In this document: positions 28,704 through 37,400 of the stretch, in pieces | Position numbering within the stretch: position 1 is the first letter of the stretch | How the letters are laid out: every line of letters begins with the position of its first letter | Assembly: GCF_000152725.1 (NCBI RefSeq) | Contig: NZ_CH724131.1 | Location: 1,413,856-1,477,855, forward strand | DNA: 64,000 bases | Direction of reading: 5' to 3' | From: Pseudooceanicola batsensis HTCC2597 | Lineage (GTDB): Bacteria > Pseudomonadota > Alphaproteobacteria > Rhodobacterales > Rhodobacteraceae | The notes under the pieces: model-generated | Told to the model about the DNA's origin: nothing | Databases searched by the model: none | Seen by the model: the letters and a program-made list of their open reading frames with translations, nothing else | Translations under genes and position numbers: made by a program

Positions 28704-29894
28704 GTGACTAGACTGAAACTGACCACGGCCACCGCGCTTGGCGCGCTGGTCCTTTCGCTCGGCCTCGCCGCTCCGGCGGCGGCGCAGGACTTCGAATGGC
28801 CCCGGCTGCTGGTGATCGGCACCCCCGGCACCTCGAGCGGCAGCTTTGCATCGACGAATGGCTGGGGGCCGGTCCTGCAGCAGGAAACCGGCACCACCGT
28901 CCGCATCGTTCCCGAGGACAGCGAACCGCAGCGCTACAGCCGACTGACCGACCGCAAGGACATCGCCATCTCTTCGGTCTCGGCCGCCGAGATGCGGTTC
29001 CAGGCGCAGGGGATCGGCGGCTATGCTGGCAGCAAACCGGTGGCGCAGCGCATTCTCTGGCACCACAACGACACGCCCTGGGGGTACGTCGTGGCCGGCG
29101 ATTCCGACCTTCAGAGCATCGAGGACATCAAGACGCAGGGCGCACGCGTGACCCAGGGCGTCTTCTCGCCCCCGATGGTCACGGCCGTGAGCAAGGCACT
29201 GCCGGATTTCCTCGGCATGTCCGAAGACGAAGTCGCCGAGAAGATCACCTTCGTCCCCGCCTCGAGCTATGCCGAGAACTGCCGGTCCGTCGTCGAGGGC
29301 AAGTCCGACGTCGCCTATTGCGCGCCGATCTCCTCGGTTCTGTCCGAAATGGAAGGCGCGCCGGGCAGCATCCGCTGGCTGTCGCTCGATCCCGACAATT
29401 CCGAGGGGTGGGATGGCTACCTCGAACATCGCCCGATGCTGATCCCCACGGAAATCACCCTGGGCGTGAGCACGGCGCAGGGCGTCGGCGGTGTGACCTC
29501 GAACTTCCTCTATGCCGTCCCGGCGGATGCCGACACCGACTTTGCCTACAACATGGCCAAGTGGCTGCATGAATCGCACGACGCTTACGCCGACACGCAC
29601 CCGCTGGCCAAGCGCATGTCGCTCGAGCTGTTCCGGGGCTACCTGGACCGGACGCCGCTTCCGGTCCACGAGGGCACCGTCAAGTACCTCCGCGAGATCG
29701 GCGAGTGGACGGATGCGGATGACCAGTGGAACGACGCCGCGATCGAAAAGATGGACGCCTGGCTGTCGGCCCGCCAGGAGGCCATGGCGGAAGCCCGTGA
29801 TCAGGGCGTGGAAATCCAGTTCGAGAACCAGGAATTCCTGGACATCCTGAACAAGCACACCGAAGGCCTCGAAGGCTTCCGGTCCCGCCTCTGA
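28704..29894 (+). CDS. TAXI-family TRAP transporter solute-binding protein
   Basis: Periplasmic binding subunit of a TRAP importer that uses an ion gradient. The 396-residue precursor starts at GTG 28704, behind AGGGAGGAA; the N terminus (LKLTTATALGALVLSLGLAAPAAAQ) is a Sec signal with cleavage near residue 26. The mature part has the TAXI signature region (VIGTPGTSSGSFASTNGWGP) and the type II binding fold. TAXI ligands known so far are mostly dicarboxylates or amino acids such as glutamate; the ligand here is unknown. A hairpin follows the gene and the fused permease gene comes next. Confidence 0.92.
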   Translation: MTRLKLTTATALGALVLSLGLAAPAAAQDFEWPRLLVIGTPGTSSGSFASTNGWGPVLQQETGTTVRIVPEDSEPQRYSRLTDRKDIAISSVSAAEMRFQAQGIGGYAGSKPVAQRILWHHNDTPWGYVVAGDSDLQSIEDIKTQGARVTQGVFSPPMVTAVSKALPDFLGMSEDEVAEKITFVPASSYAENCRSVVEGKSDVAYCAPISSVLSEMEGAPGSIRWLSLDPDNSEGWDGYLEHRPMLIPTEITLGVSTAQGVGGVTSNFLYAVPADADTDFAYNMAKWLHESHDAYADTHPLAKRMSLELFRGYLDRTPLPVHEGTVKYLREIGEWTDADDQWNDAAIEKMDAWLSARQEAMAEARDQGVEIQFENQEFLDILNKHTEGLEGFRSRL

Positions 29895-29907
29895 GGCGCG
29901 CGAACAC

Positions 29908-29938
29908 GGGCGGAGCGGTCCCCGGGATCGCCCCGCCC
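29908..29938 (+). other. Intercistronic hairpin between TAXI binding protein and TRAP permease genes
   Basis: GGGCGGAGCG and CGCCCCGCCC form a 10-bp stem with one mismatch around an 11-base loop, 13 bases after the binding-protein stop. It probably protects the upstream message, as at 20706 in the ABC operon. Confidence 0.45.
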
Positions 29939-29968
29939 CCCTCCACATCCCGACTTCGAGCCCAGCAC

Positions 29969-31924
29969 ATGCCCCACACACCCGATCATCCGGCGCAGGG
30001 CGCCGAGCCGCAGGCCAGCAGAGATTCCGCCCAGCAGTCCGAGGTCACGCGGCTGGGCGAGGCCTTTTCCGTCAGAAGCATCGTTTTCGTCGTTCTCTGC
30101 GCCTGCGGGCTCGCCATGGGGTTGGCGTATGCCTTCGGCATTCCGATCGCCGGCAACCGGCTGCTGGAAGGCCAGTACTACTGGGTCTTCATCGGCATCT
30201 TCTCCGCCGCGGCCTTCATCGCCCTGCCCGCCGTCAAGGGGCAGACCGCTTTGCCGATATACGACATCGTCGCCGCTGCGGCGGCGCTCGGCATCTCGCT
30301 GTGGTTCTCCACCCATGCGTGGGACATCGTGCAGGCGGGGTGGGTGAACATCCCGGCCGGGATCGTGCTCTGGCTGCTGATGCTCGAGATGGCCCGGCGC
30401 TCCGGCGGCATCCCGTTCCTGCTGGTCGTGCTGCTGCTGGGTCTCTACCCGATCATCGCGGACCGCTTTCCCGGCCTGCTGATGGGGATCCCCTATGATT
30501 TCGACCGGATGATCGAGGCGCATGTCTTCCGCACCGAAGGCATGATGGGCATCACCACCAAGATCGTCGCCGAGATCATCCTGGGATTCCTGGTCTTCGC
30601 GGGGGTGCTGATCGCCACCGGCGCGGGCGAGTTCTTCATCGATCTCGCCAATGCGGGTTTCGGCAAGTATCGCGGCGGGCCGGCCAAGGTCTCGATCGTG
30701 GCCTCGGGCTTCTTCGGCTCGCTCTCCGGGTCGATCTTCTCGAACATCGCGGGGACCGGCTCGATCACCATCCCGACAATGAAGAAGGTGGGCTATCCGC
30801 CGCACTACGCCGGCGCCATCGAAGCCTGCGCCTCGACCGGGGGCGTGGTCATGCCGCCCGTCATGGGCGCGATCGCCTTCGTCATGGCGATCACCATCGG
30901 CGTCGATTACGCCACGGTGATGGTCGCCGCGATCCTGCCCTCGCTGCTCTTCTACTTCGGCCTCATGCTCCAGGTCGACGCCTATGCGGCGCGCAAGGGG
31001 CTGACCGGCATGGCCGCCGAAACGCTGCCGTCGGCCCGCAAGGTGCTGCTGCGCGGGTGGCCCTTCCTGTCGGTGCTGGTCTTCCTCGTCTGGGGCCTGC
31101 TCTACATGAGATGGGAATACTATGCGCCGTGGTACGCCTGCGGCCTGATGATCGCGCTCTCCTTCCTGCGGAAGGACACCATGATGACACCCCGGCGGCT
31201 CTACGACACGCTGCGCCAGATCGGCGTGCTCGTCACCCAGACGGCGGCCATCATCCTGCCGATCGCCTTCGTCGTCAGCGCGCTGACGATCACCGGCGTC
31301 ACCGGGTCGGTGACCTCTGGCCTCGTGGCACTCGGCGGGGACAACGTCTTTCTCATCATCGCGCTCGGCGTGCTGGCCTGCTTCATCATGGGCATGGCCG
31401 GCCTTGCCATCGTCGCCTACATCTTCCTCGCGGTGACCTTGGCCCCGGCGATCATCCGGATCGGCGGCCTGAACGAAGTGGCCGTGCATTTCTTCATCAT
31501 CTACTACGCCATGCTGTCGGTGATCACGCCCCCCGTCGGCGCGGCGGCCTTTCTGGCCGCGACCATCGCCGGGGCGAAGCCGATGCGCACCTCGTTCACC
31601 GCGGTGCGCCTCGGCGTGGTGATCTACTTCGTCCCGCTCTTCTTCCTCTTCCAGCCCGCGCTGGTCTTCCAGGGGGATCTCACGCCCCTGATCTACGTGC
31701 TGCCGTCGATCATCGCCGGGATCATCCTGCTCTCGGGCGGGTTGGAGGGGTATCTGCTGGGTATCGGATTGGTGCGACCGGTCCTTCGGCTGCCTCTCGC
31801 TGCGGCAGGCTTTGCATTCAGCTTTCCGGGGCTGATGACGACGCTGATCGGCGGCGCCGTTTCCGCGGCGCTCGTCGCGCTCATCTGGTTGGACAGCCGG
31901 AGAAACAGCGTCCCGGCGGAGTGA
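29969..31924 (+). CDS. TRAP transporter permease, fused small and large subunits (TAXI type)
   Basis: A 651-residue inner-membrane protein with about 17 predicted helices. The first four helices correspond to the small DctQ-like subunit and the rest to the DctM-like subunit, a fusion usual in TAXI systems. Typical large-subunit motifs appear: SGSIFSNIAGTGSITIPTMKK, then EACASTGGVVMPPVMGAIAFVMA and a C-terminal AMLSVITPPVGAAAFLAA. It works with the binding protein encoded just upstream. The N-terminal 35 residues are polar and cytosolic. Confidence 0.94.
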   Translation: MPHTPDHPAQGAEPQASRDSAQQSEVTRLGEAFSVRSIVFVVLCACGLAMGLAYAFGIPIAGNRLLEGQYYWVFIGIFSAAAFIALPAVKGQTALPIYDIVAAAAALGISLWFSTHAWDIVQAGWVNIPAGIVLWLLMLEMARRSGGIPFLLVVLLLGLYPIIADRFPGLLMGIPYDFDRMIEAHVFRTEGMMGITTKIVAEIILGFLVFAGVLIATGAGEFFIDLANAGFGKYRGGPAKVSIVASGFFGSLSGSIFSNIAGTGSITIPTMKKVGYPPHYAGAIEACASTGGVVMPPVMGAIAFVMAITIGVDYATVMVAAILPSLLFYFGLMLQVDAYAARKGLTGMAAETLPSARKVLLRGWPFLSVLVFLVWGLLYMRWEYYAPWYACGLMIALSFLRKDTMMTPRRLYDTLRQIGVLVTQTAAIILPIAFVVSALTITGVTGSVTSGLVALGGDNVFLIIALGVLACFIMGMAGLAIVAYIFLAVTLAPAIIRIGGLNEVAVHFFIIYYAMLSVITPPVGAAAFLAATIAGAKPMRTSFTAVRLGVVIYFVPLFFLFQPALVFQGDLTPLIYVLPSIIAGIILLSGGLEGYLLGIGLVRPVLRLPLAAAGFAFSFPGLMTTLIGGAVSAALVALIWLDSRRNSVPAE

Positions 31925-31927
31925 TCC

Positions 31928-31970
31928 CGGGCGGGGCAAGGCACCGAACCGACAAACCCGGCCCCGCCCG
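31928..31970 (+). terminator. Terminator-like inverted repeat after the TRAP permease gene
   Basis: A perfect 10-bp inverted repeat (CGGGCGGGGC/GCCCCGCCCG) with a 23-base loop lies between the convergent permease and TetR genes. It lacks a T run, so it may only stabilise the 3' end. Confidence 0.35.
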
Positions 31971-32068
31971 TCACCCGCCGCCTGTTCCTGAAACGAGGGA
32001 ATGAGCCGCCCCGCTGGCAGATGCGGCGTTAGACGCCGGCCAGGGCCGTCCGCGATCCGGTCTGCCGG

Positions 32069-32782
32069 TCAGTGGTCGACACCGCGCGAGCCGCCCTCGC
32101 CCTCGGCCTCGCCAAGAAGGCTGCGGGTCATGGCGGCGGCCCCGGCCGCGACGGTGCGCACGATCGTCTCCTCGGGCGCGCCCTTGTTCAGCCAGTCCCG
32201 CATCGGTGCGAAGGCCGAGAGAAAGACCAGCATGTTGGCGAGAATCTCGAGTTCCACATCCTCGACCTCGCGACCCGAACGCTGGCGCAGTTCCTCGGCC
32301 AGCGCGGCAATCAGCCCGATGTCGCGGGCCCGCATCGCGCGCCGGTCCTCCTCGAGCATGTGCGGCACCGAGCGGTAGACCAGAAGCGTCCCCTTGCGTT
32401 TCGCGCGCCAGTTCTCGCGATAGTACCGGGCGAACGCCTCTTCCAGCGAAAGCGACCTGTCCCGCAGAACATCGGGCAGCCCGACCACATCCGTCCTGAA
32501 CCACTGCTGGTTCAGCAGTCGCCTCAGGATATCGTTCTTGTTGGCGATATAGTCGTAGATGCTGGCCTGGTTCACCCCCGACCGGGCGCAGATGTCGCGG
32601 ATCGTGGTCGAGGCGAATCCCTTTTCGAGAAACAGCTCGAGCGCGGCATCGCAGATCTGTTCGCGGCGCGACTGGACCAGCGTGGAGTTCTGCACATTCG
32701 AGATCTCCGCCTCGCGGAGCGTCCGATCTGCCTGCTTCGGGACCGTGTCCGTATCTTTCCGTTCAGCCAAACGAGGCCCCAT
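32069..32782 (-). CDS. TetR-family transcriptional regulator
   Basis: A 237-residue protein with a TetR-type HTH at about 38-85 (ICDAALELFLEKGFASTTIRDICARSG, NQASIYDYIANK) and a helical ligand domain. About 35 polar residues precede the HTH, so the start may be somewhat internal. It is convergent with the TRAP genes. It is the only regulator in the 23915-32782 block, so it is the best candidate for the protein that binds the three CTGAC-N4-GTCAG repeats; a CoA thioester or the imported acid would be the inducer. I see no copy of the repeat before its own gene. Confidence 0.88.
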   Translation of the reverse strand: MGPRLAERKDTDTVPKQADRTLREAEISNVQNSTLVQSRREQICDAALELFLEKGFASTTIRDICARSGVNQASIYDYIANKNDILRRLLNQQWFRTDVVGLPDVLRDRSLSLEEAFARYYRENWRAKRKGTLLVYRSVPHMLEEDRRAMRARDIGLIAALAEELRQRSGREVEDVELEILANMLVFLSAFAPMRDWLNKGAPEETIVRTVAAGAAAMTRSLLGEAEGEGGSRGVDH

Positions 32783-33010
32783 CTTCCGAGTGGACCAAGG
32801 CTATCGGCACCGGGGTTGTCGCACAAGACATTCGTTGCGGGCGACAGGATCGGCCCCGGGGCGCCAGCGCGATCATCCCGATCAAACCGTTGACCACGAG
32901 CAGCGACCCCGGCACCTTGGCCCCGCTCTCCCAGCCCGCCGGGCCTCGACGAGGCCGGGGCAGCACCGCGCCGAAGAGGTCCAAAGCGGTGCAGAGGGAA
33001 AACACGGACA

Positions 33011-33277
33011 TCACCTGGGCAAAGTGACGCCCCTACGGCGTTGCGCCTTATCTATAGCCCCGTCGAGGTTCCTCACCCGCATGGTCAACAGCGTATCGAA
33101 CAGCTCAAACTTGTCGGCGAACATTCCCGTGTCGCAACTCATAACATATTGAGCAACTGCGAGAAAATTTTTCATCTCCAGCGAACGAGATTTTGAGTCC
33201 AAAAGTGAGACTAAATCACAGCCGATGTTCGACAAATGTTCTTGTCGTGGTACAATGCAATTTCTGGTGAGTTTCAT
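33011..33277 (-). CDS. Hypothetical protein in the tRNA-Phe islet
   Basis: An 88-residue frame in AT-richer DNA, without a recognised domain. Helix-like stretches (MKNFLAVAQYVMSCDTGMFADKFELFDTLL) make it look like a real protein or the tail of one, but no ribosome site precedes the ATG. It could be the remnant of a larger gene lost from this islet. Confidence 0.35.
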   Translation of the reverse strand: MKLTRNCIVPRQEHLSNIGCDLVSLLDSKSRSLEMKNFLAVAQYVMSCDTGMFADKFELFDTLLTMRVRNLDGAIDKAQRRRGVTLPR

Positions 33278-33364
33278 GCAAGAGTGGCAGAGTAGGTATG
33301 TGAGCGGCGAATTAAGTAGCTGCTGCCCTAGGAGTGGGTCGCACCCAAACTTTTAGGAAGCAAG

Positions 33365-33487
33365 GTGACTATACAAGTGATGGCCGAACCCGCATTTTCC
33401 GGCTGGTACGAGAACAAAAATGGGACAAAATCTCGACATCGGCAAATCCTTGCCTCCTGCATAAAGAACGTCACAATGGAGATTTGA
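33365..33487 (+). CDS. Possible 40-residue small ORF upstream of the HEPN-like gene
   Basis: A GTG behind AGGAAG opens a 40-codon frame whose TGA is directly followed by the TTG start of the next gene, so the two could be translated together. The peptide contains MAEPAFSGWYENKNGTKS and no recognised motif. It may equally be a decayed fragment. Confidence 0.25.
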   Translation: MTIQVMAEPAFSGWYENKNGTKSRHRQILASCIKNVTMEI

Positions 33488-33970
33488 TTGTCGCTATTCA
33501 CCGACGCGTCTCCCATCGGCACCTTCAATTATGCGCACTCGTTTCTGGGTGCCGCCAAAGCACTCAACCGACTGGAATGGGAAGACCGAGAAACTCACTC
33601 CGACAGCCCAACCGAATTTGTATACTGGCATTCAATTGAACTCTTTTTGAAAGCCTACCTACTTGCGGACGGCATGGAGCTAGCGAAGCTCCGAAGTCGG
33701 GACTACGGCCACAACATCACAGCGCTGACAGCAGAAGCGAAGAAGCGCGGACTGGCCCTCACCAGCAAGGACGAAGAGCTACTGTCCTTCATGCCCTCCA
33801 CAGAAGACATGATTGACCTTCGGTACCTCAAAGTGGGCGTTCGTACTGTTCCTTACTTCGAGGAGGTCGAAGAAACCTGCGACAACCTCTACCGATCGGT
33901 TGGCCAGGAGCTTCAGAAGCGGGGTATCAACATCGGCTTCCACGCAGGCCGGATTTCTCAAAATGGGTGA
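33488..33970 (+). CDS. HEPN-like hypothetical protein beside tRNA-Phe
   Basis: A 160-residue protein from the TTG at 33488, which has GGAG 7 bases upstream. The segment YWHSIELFLKAYLLADGMELAKLRSRDYGHNITALTAEA (split in my reading as two helices) resembles HEPN-type four-helix proteins, which often act in toxin-antitoxin or nucleotide-sensing roles. I do not see the canonical R-X4-6-H ribonuclease motif, though RSRDYGH is near it. Codon use and GC content differ from the core genes around it, which fits transfer. Function is unknown; the HEPN call is tentative. Confidence 0.6.
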   Translation: MSLFTDASPIGTFNYAHSFLGAAKALNRLEWEDRETHSDSPTEFVYWHSIELFLKAYLLADGMELAKLRSRDYGHNITALTAEAKKRGLALTSKDEELLSFMPSTEDMIDLRYLKVGVRTVPYFEEVEETCDNLYRSVGQELQKRGINIGFHAGRISQNG

Positions 33971-34022
33971 GACAAAAGTGGGACAACGCTCACCCTCGCA
34001 CCTGCTAACCCTATGATTTTGT

Positions 34023-34097
34023 TGGTGCCCGGGGGCGGAATCGAACCACCGACACGAGGATTTTCAATCCACTGCTCTACCCCTGAGCTACCCGGGC
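34023..34097 (-). tRNA. tRNA-Phe (anticodon GAA)
   Basis: A complete 75-base cloverleaf on the minus strand with acceptor stem GCCCGGG/CCCGGGC, encoded CCA, anticodon loop TTGAAAA (anticodon GAA) and T arm GGTTCGATTCC. The anticodon stem (GTGGA/TCCTC) has one U-U mismatch. Low-GC islet DNA lies at its 3' side. Confidence 0.95.
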
Positions 34098-34280
34098 ATG
34101 GGTGAAGGGCGGGACGACCCGCCTTCGGGTTGCGGCGTTCTATGCGCAGCCCGGCACCTTGTCCAGACCGTTTTTGCGGATTTCCGGCGCTTTGCGGCTC
34201 TCCGGTTCCTCGGACGGCACCACGGCGGCGGGCGGGCCGCGGCGCGGGCCGAGGGCACGCACGGGGTGCGACAAAATTAT

Positions 34281-34294
34281 TTGATCTGCGTCAA
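34281..34294 (+). promoter_or_regulatory. FNR/FnrL-type box before ctaD
   Basis: TTGATCTGCGTCAA matches the FNR/FnrL consensus TTGAT-N4-RTCAA. It lies 96 bases before the ctaD ATG in the 293-base gap after tRNA-Phe. An oxygen-sensing CRP/FNR protein binding here would tie the aa3 oxidase to oxygen supply, most simply by repression at low oxygen. The rest of the gap shows no other feature. Confidence 0.6.
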
Positions 34295-34390
34295 TACCGG
34301 CCATTGCCCGCCCCCGAGCTTCATTCTAGAACCGGAATAATTTCACGCACCTTCGGGATCGCGTCCAGTTTGACCAGCAGGAGGCAAGAC

Positions 34391-36061
34391 ATGGCTGACG
34401 CAGCCGTTCAGGGCCACGGACATGACGACAATCGCGGGTTCTTCACCCGCTGGTTCATGTCCACGAACCACAAGGATATCGGGATACTCTACCTCGTCGT
34501 TTCGGCGGTGGCGGGTCTGATCTCGGTCCTCTTCACCGTCTACATGCGCATGGAACTCATGAACCCCGGGGTTCAGTACATGTGCCTCGAGGGCGCGCGC
34601 TTCCTGCCCTCCGCGGCGGAATGCACGCCGAACGGCCATCTGTGGAACGTGATGATCACCTATCACGGCGTCCTGATGATGTTCTTCGTGGTGATCCCGG
34701 CGCTCTTCGGCGGCTTCGGCAACTACTTCATGCCGCTGCAGATCGGCGCGCCGGACATGGCGTTCCCGCGGATGAACAACCTGTCCTTCTGGATGTATGT
34801 CACCGGCGTCTCGCTCGGCGTGGCCTCCCTGCTGGCCCCCGGCGGCAACGGGCAGCTCGGTTCGGGCGTGGGCTGGGTGCTGTATCCGCCGCTCTCGACG
34901 AGCGAGGGAGGATCCTCCATGGATCTGGCGATCTTCGCGGTCCACGTCTCGGGCGCCTCGTCGATCCTGGGCGCGATCAACATGATCACCACCTTCCTGA
35001 ACATGCGCGCCCCGGGCATGACGCTCTTCAAGGTGCCGCTGTTCTCGTGGTCGATCTTCGTCACCGCATGGCTCATCCTGCTCGCCCTGCCCGTGCTCGC
35101 GGGTGCGATCACCATGCTGCTGACCGACCGCAACTTCGGGACGACCTTCTTCGATCCCTCGGGCGGCGGCGACCCGATCCTCTACCAGCACATCCTGTGG
35201 TTCTTCGGCCATCCCGAGGTCTACATCATCATCCTGCCCGCCTTCGGCATCATCAGCCACGTGATCGCCACCTTCTCGCGCAAGCCGATCTTCGGCTACC
35301 TGCCGATGGTGCTTGCCATCATCGCGATCGGCGCGCTTGGCTTCGTGGTCTGGGCGCACCACATGTACACCGTCGGCATGTCCCTGACGCAGCAGAGCTA
35401 TTTCATGCTGGCGACCATGGTCATCGCGGTGCCGACGGGGGTGAAGGTGTTCAGCTGGATCGCCACGATGTGGGGCGGCTCGATCGAGTTCAAGACGCCG
35501 ATGCTCTGGGCCTTCGGCTTCCTGTTCCTCTTCACCGTGGGCGGCGTGACCGGCATCGTGCTGAGCCAGGCGCCGATCGACCGGGCCTATCACGACACCT
35601 ACTACGTCGTGGCCCACTTCCACTACGTGATGTCGCTCGGCGCGGTCTTCGGCATCTTCGCCGGCATCTACTTCTGGTTCGGCAAGATGACCGGCCGGCA
35701 GTATTCCGAGTTCTGGGGCAAGATCCACTTCTGGATGATGTTCATCGGCGCGAACGTGACCTTCTTCCCGCAGCACTTCCTGGGCCGCCAGGGCATGCCG
35801 CGCCGCTATATCGACTATCCCGAGGCCTTCGCCTTCTGGAACTGGTGGTCGTCCATGGGCGCGTTCCTGTCCTTCGCCTCCTTCGTGCTGTTCTTCGGCA
35901 TCGTGTTCCACGCCTTCTTCCGCGGGGCGAAGGTGACCGAGAAAAACTACTGGAACGAATATGCCGACACGCTGGAGTGGACCCTGCCCTCTCCGCCGCC
36001 CGAGCATACGTTCGAAATCCTCCCCAAGCAGGAGGAATGGGACAAGGGCCACGCCCACTGA
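34391..36061 (+). CDS. ctaD: Cytochrome c oxidase subunit I (aa3 type)
   Basis: Catalytic subunit of the terminal oxidase: it takes electrons from cytochrome c via subunit II, reduces O2 at haem a3-CuB and pumps protons. The 556-residue membrane protein has twelve helices. Ligands and channels are visible: the haem a His in [10 protein letters not shown], the CuB His and cross-linked Tyr in [10 protein letters not shown], the CuB HH pair in WAHHMYTVG, the K-channel Lys in RKPIFGYLP and the D-channel Asp in [19 protein letters not shown] site precedes the ATG. It ends at a strong terminator, so it is transcribed alone, as in Rhodobacter, away from the ctaC operon. Confidence 0.97.
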   Translation: MADAAVQGHGHDDNRGFFTRWFMSTNHKDIGILYLVVSAVAGLISVLFTVYMRMELMNPGVQYMCLEGARFLPSAAECTPNGHLWNVMITYHGVLMMFFVVIPALFGGFGNYFMPLQIGAPDMAFPRMNNLSFWMYVTGVSLGVASLLAPGGNGQLGSGVGWVLYPPLSTSEGGSSMDLAIFAVHVSGASSILGAINMITTFLNMRAPGMTLFKVPLFSWSIFVTAWLILLALPVLAGAITMLLTDRNFGTTFFDPSGGGDPILYQHILWFFGHPEVYIIILPAFGIISHVIATFSRKPIFGYLPMVLAIIAIGALGFVVWAHHMYTVGMSLTQQSYFMLATMVIAVPTGVKVFSWIATMWGGSIEFKTPMLWAFGFLFLFTVGGVTGIVLSQAPIDRAYHDTYYVVAHFHYVMSLGAVFGIFAGIYFWFGKMTGRQYSEFWGKIHFWMMFIGANVTFFPQHFLGRQGMPRRYIDYPEAFAFWNWWSSMGAFLSFASFVLFFGIVFHAFFRGAKVTEKNYWNEYADTLEWTLPSPPPEHTFEILPKQEEWDKGHAH

Positions 36062-36086
36062 TCCCGGCCGGAACCGGAAAGACAAG

Positions 36087-36116
36087 AGGCCGGGGGTGAA
36101 GACCCCCGGCCTTTTT
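36087..36116 (+). terminator. Rho-independent terminator after ctaD
   Basis: A perfect 11-bp stem (AGGCCGGGGGT/ACCCCCGGCCT) with a 4-base loop, followed by five T. It begins 26 bases after the ctaD stop and precedes the DUF2244 gene. Confidence 0.9.
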
Positions 36117-36133
36117 CATTGGCACGGACGCTC

Positions 36134-36607
36134 ATGACCTACCGCTGGACCAGCCCGGACCGCCTTGAACTGCGCCCGCACAGGTCGCTGCCGCGCCGCG
36201 GGTTCGCCGTGGTCATCCTGCTCTTCTTCACGCTGGTCACGATTCCGCTGACGGCGATGGTCGGCACCGTCGCGCTCTGGGGCCTGCTGCCCTTCGCGAT
36301 GGCCGCTCTCGCCGCGCTGTGGTGGGGGCTTGAGCGCAGCTACCGCGACGCCGACATTCTCGAGGTCCTGACGCTGGCCGCCCCGGAGATCGTGCTGACC
36401 CGGACCAATCCCGACAAGACCGTCCAGGAATGGAGCTGCAACAGCCACTGGATCCGCATCACCAAGCATGAACGGGGCGGTCCCGTGCCGCATTACGTCA
36501 CGCTGAACGGCAACGGCCGCGAAGTGGAGATCGGCGCCTTTCTGTCCGAGGACGAACGCAAGGCGCTCTATGGCGAACTGGCCTCGCGCCTGTCGGACTT
36601 GCGATAG
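36134..36607 (+). CDS. DUF2244 membrane protein
   Basis: A 157-residue member of DUF2244, a family of unknown function found mostly in alphaproteobacteria, often near oxidase genes. Two hydrophobic helices (about 26-45 and 49-64) anchor it to the membrane; the C-terminal domain is beta-rich with the motif WSCNSHWIRI and HYVTLNGNGREVEIGAFLSEDER. I chose the ATG at 36134; a TTG five codons earlier is also in frame. A terminator separates it from ctaD. Confidence 0.85.
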   Translation: MTYRWTSPDRLELRPHRSLPRRGFAVVILLFFTLVTIPLTAMVGTVALWGLLPFAMAALAALWWGLERSYRDADILEVLTLAAPEIVLTRTNPDKTVQEWSCNSHWIRITKHERGGPVPHYVTLNGNGREVEIGAFLSEDERKALYGELASRLSDLR

Positions 36608-36751
36608 GACCCGGCGCGTCGACCGAAAGCGCGCTGTCGGACCACCCGTGCAGGCCCTCGCCTCAGGCCGGAACCGTTCAAGACCTGATGGGAATGTCTC
36701 TTGCAGTGTCCCGGCGCGCGCGGGCAGCGCCCGCCACAGTGGCGGCCGGCG

Positions 36752-37210
36752 TCAGCCCAGCCTGGCCTTCACCATCGGTCCCGCCGCGCCGAAATCCATC
36801 TGGCCGGTATACCTGGCCTTCAGCGCGCCCATGACCTTGCCCATGTCTCGGATCGAACTGGCGCCGGTCTCGGCGATCGCCGCATCCACGGCTTTCGCGA
36901 CTTCCTCGTCGCTCAGCTGACGCGGCAGGAATTCCTCGATATAGCCGATCTCGGTCCGCTCCTGCTCGGCCAGATCGATCCGGCCGCCCTCTTCATAGGC
37001 ACGGGCGCTTTCCTGACGCTGCTTGACCATTTTGCCGAGGATCGCCAGCACCTCGGCCTCGTCCACGCCATCCTCGCGCCCCTCGCCCCGGGCCGAGATG
37101 TCGCGGTCCTTGATGGCGGCGTTGATCAGCCGCAAGGTACTGAGTTTTTCGGTGTCGCGGTCCTTCATCGCCTGCTTGAGTGAGGCAGTGACTCGGTCAC
37201 GAAGTTGCAT
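36752..37210 (-). CDS. GatB/YqeY domain-containing protein
   Basis: A 152-residue YqeY-family protein, made of an N-terminal helical part (MQLRDRVTASLKQAMKDRDTEK) and a C-terminal domain shared with the tail of GatB, which recognises tRNA in amidotransferases. The conserved segments LRLINAAIKDRDI, EEGGRIDLAEQERTE and YTGQMDFGAAG are typical. It stands divergent from carA, a common pairing in this order. Its molecular job is not settled. Confidence 0.9.
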   Translation of the reverse strand: MQLRDRVTASLKQAMKDRDTEKLSTLRLINAAIKDRDISARGEGREDGVDEAEVLAILGKMVKQRQESARAYEEGGRIDLAEQERTEIGYIEEFLPRQLSDEEVAKAVDAAIAETGASSIRDMGKVMGALKARYTGQMDFGAAGPMVKARLG

Positions 37211-37338
37211 GCGTCCATCCCCGGTGCTTCAACCCGGCGGACCCTAGCCCGCCCGGTCAAGCGACACAACCGCCGGGACGCGACGGCATCCCTATACGGG
37301 TGGATAGGCCCGCCGCGCCGCATGCGGCCGTATCGCCC

Positions 37339-37367
37339 TTGACCCTCTGCCCTACCCCCCTTAGGTA
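37339..37367 (+). promoter_or_regulatory. Likely sigma-70 promoter of carA
   Basis: TTGACC and TAGGTA with a 17-base spacer, 34 bases before the carA ATG. No repressor site or leader structure is evident. Confidence 0.5.
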
Positions 37368-37400
37368 GACGCCGATTTGCCATCCTGCCGGAGCCGCAAA

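Noticed and set aside
29801..31939. Long minus-strand open frame over the TRAP permease gene
   Set aside because: Composition dominated by Asp, Arg, Gly and His, typical of antisense to hydrophobic codons; no start site or family.
33278..34022. Second attachment site matching the tRNA-Phe 3' end
   Set aside because: I looked for a copy of the tRNA-Phe 3' end in the islet and found none; only a loose similarity around a TGGGACAA stretch.
34343..36085. Minus-strand frame antisense to ctaD
   Set aside because: Shadow of a membrane-protein gene; charged low-complexity sequence.
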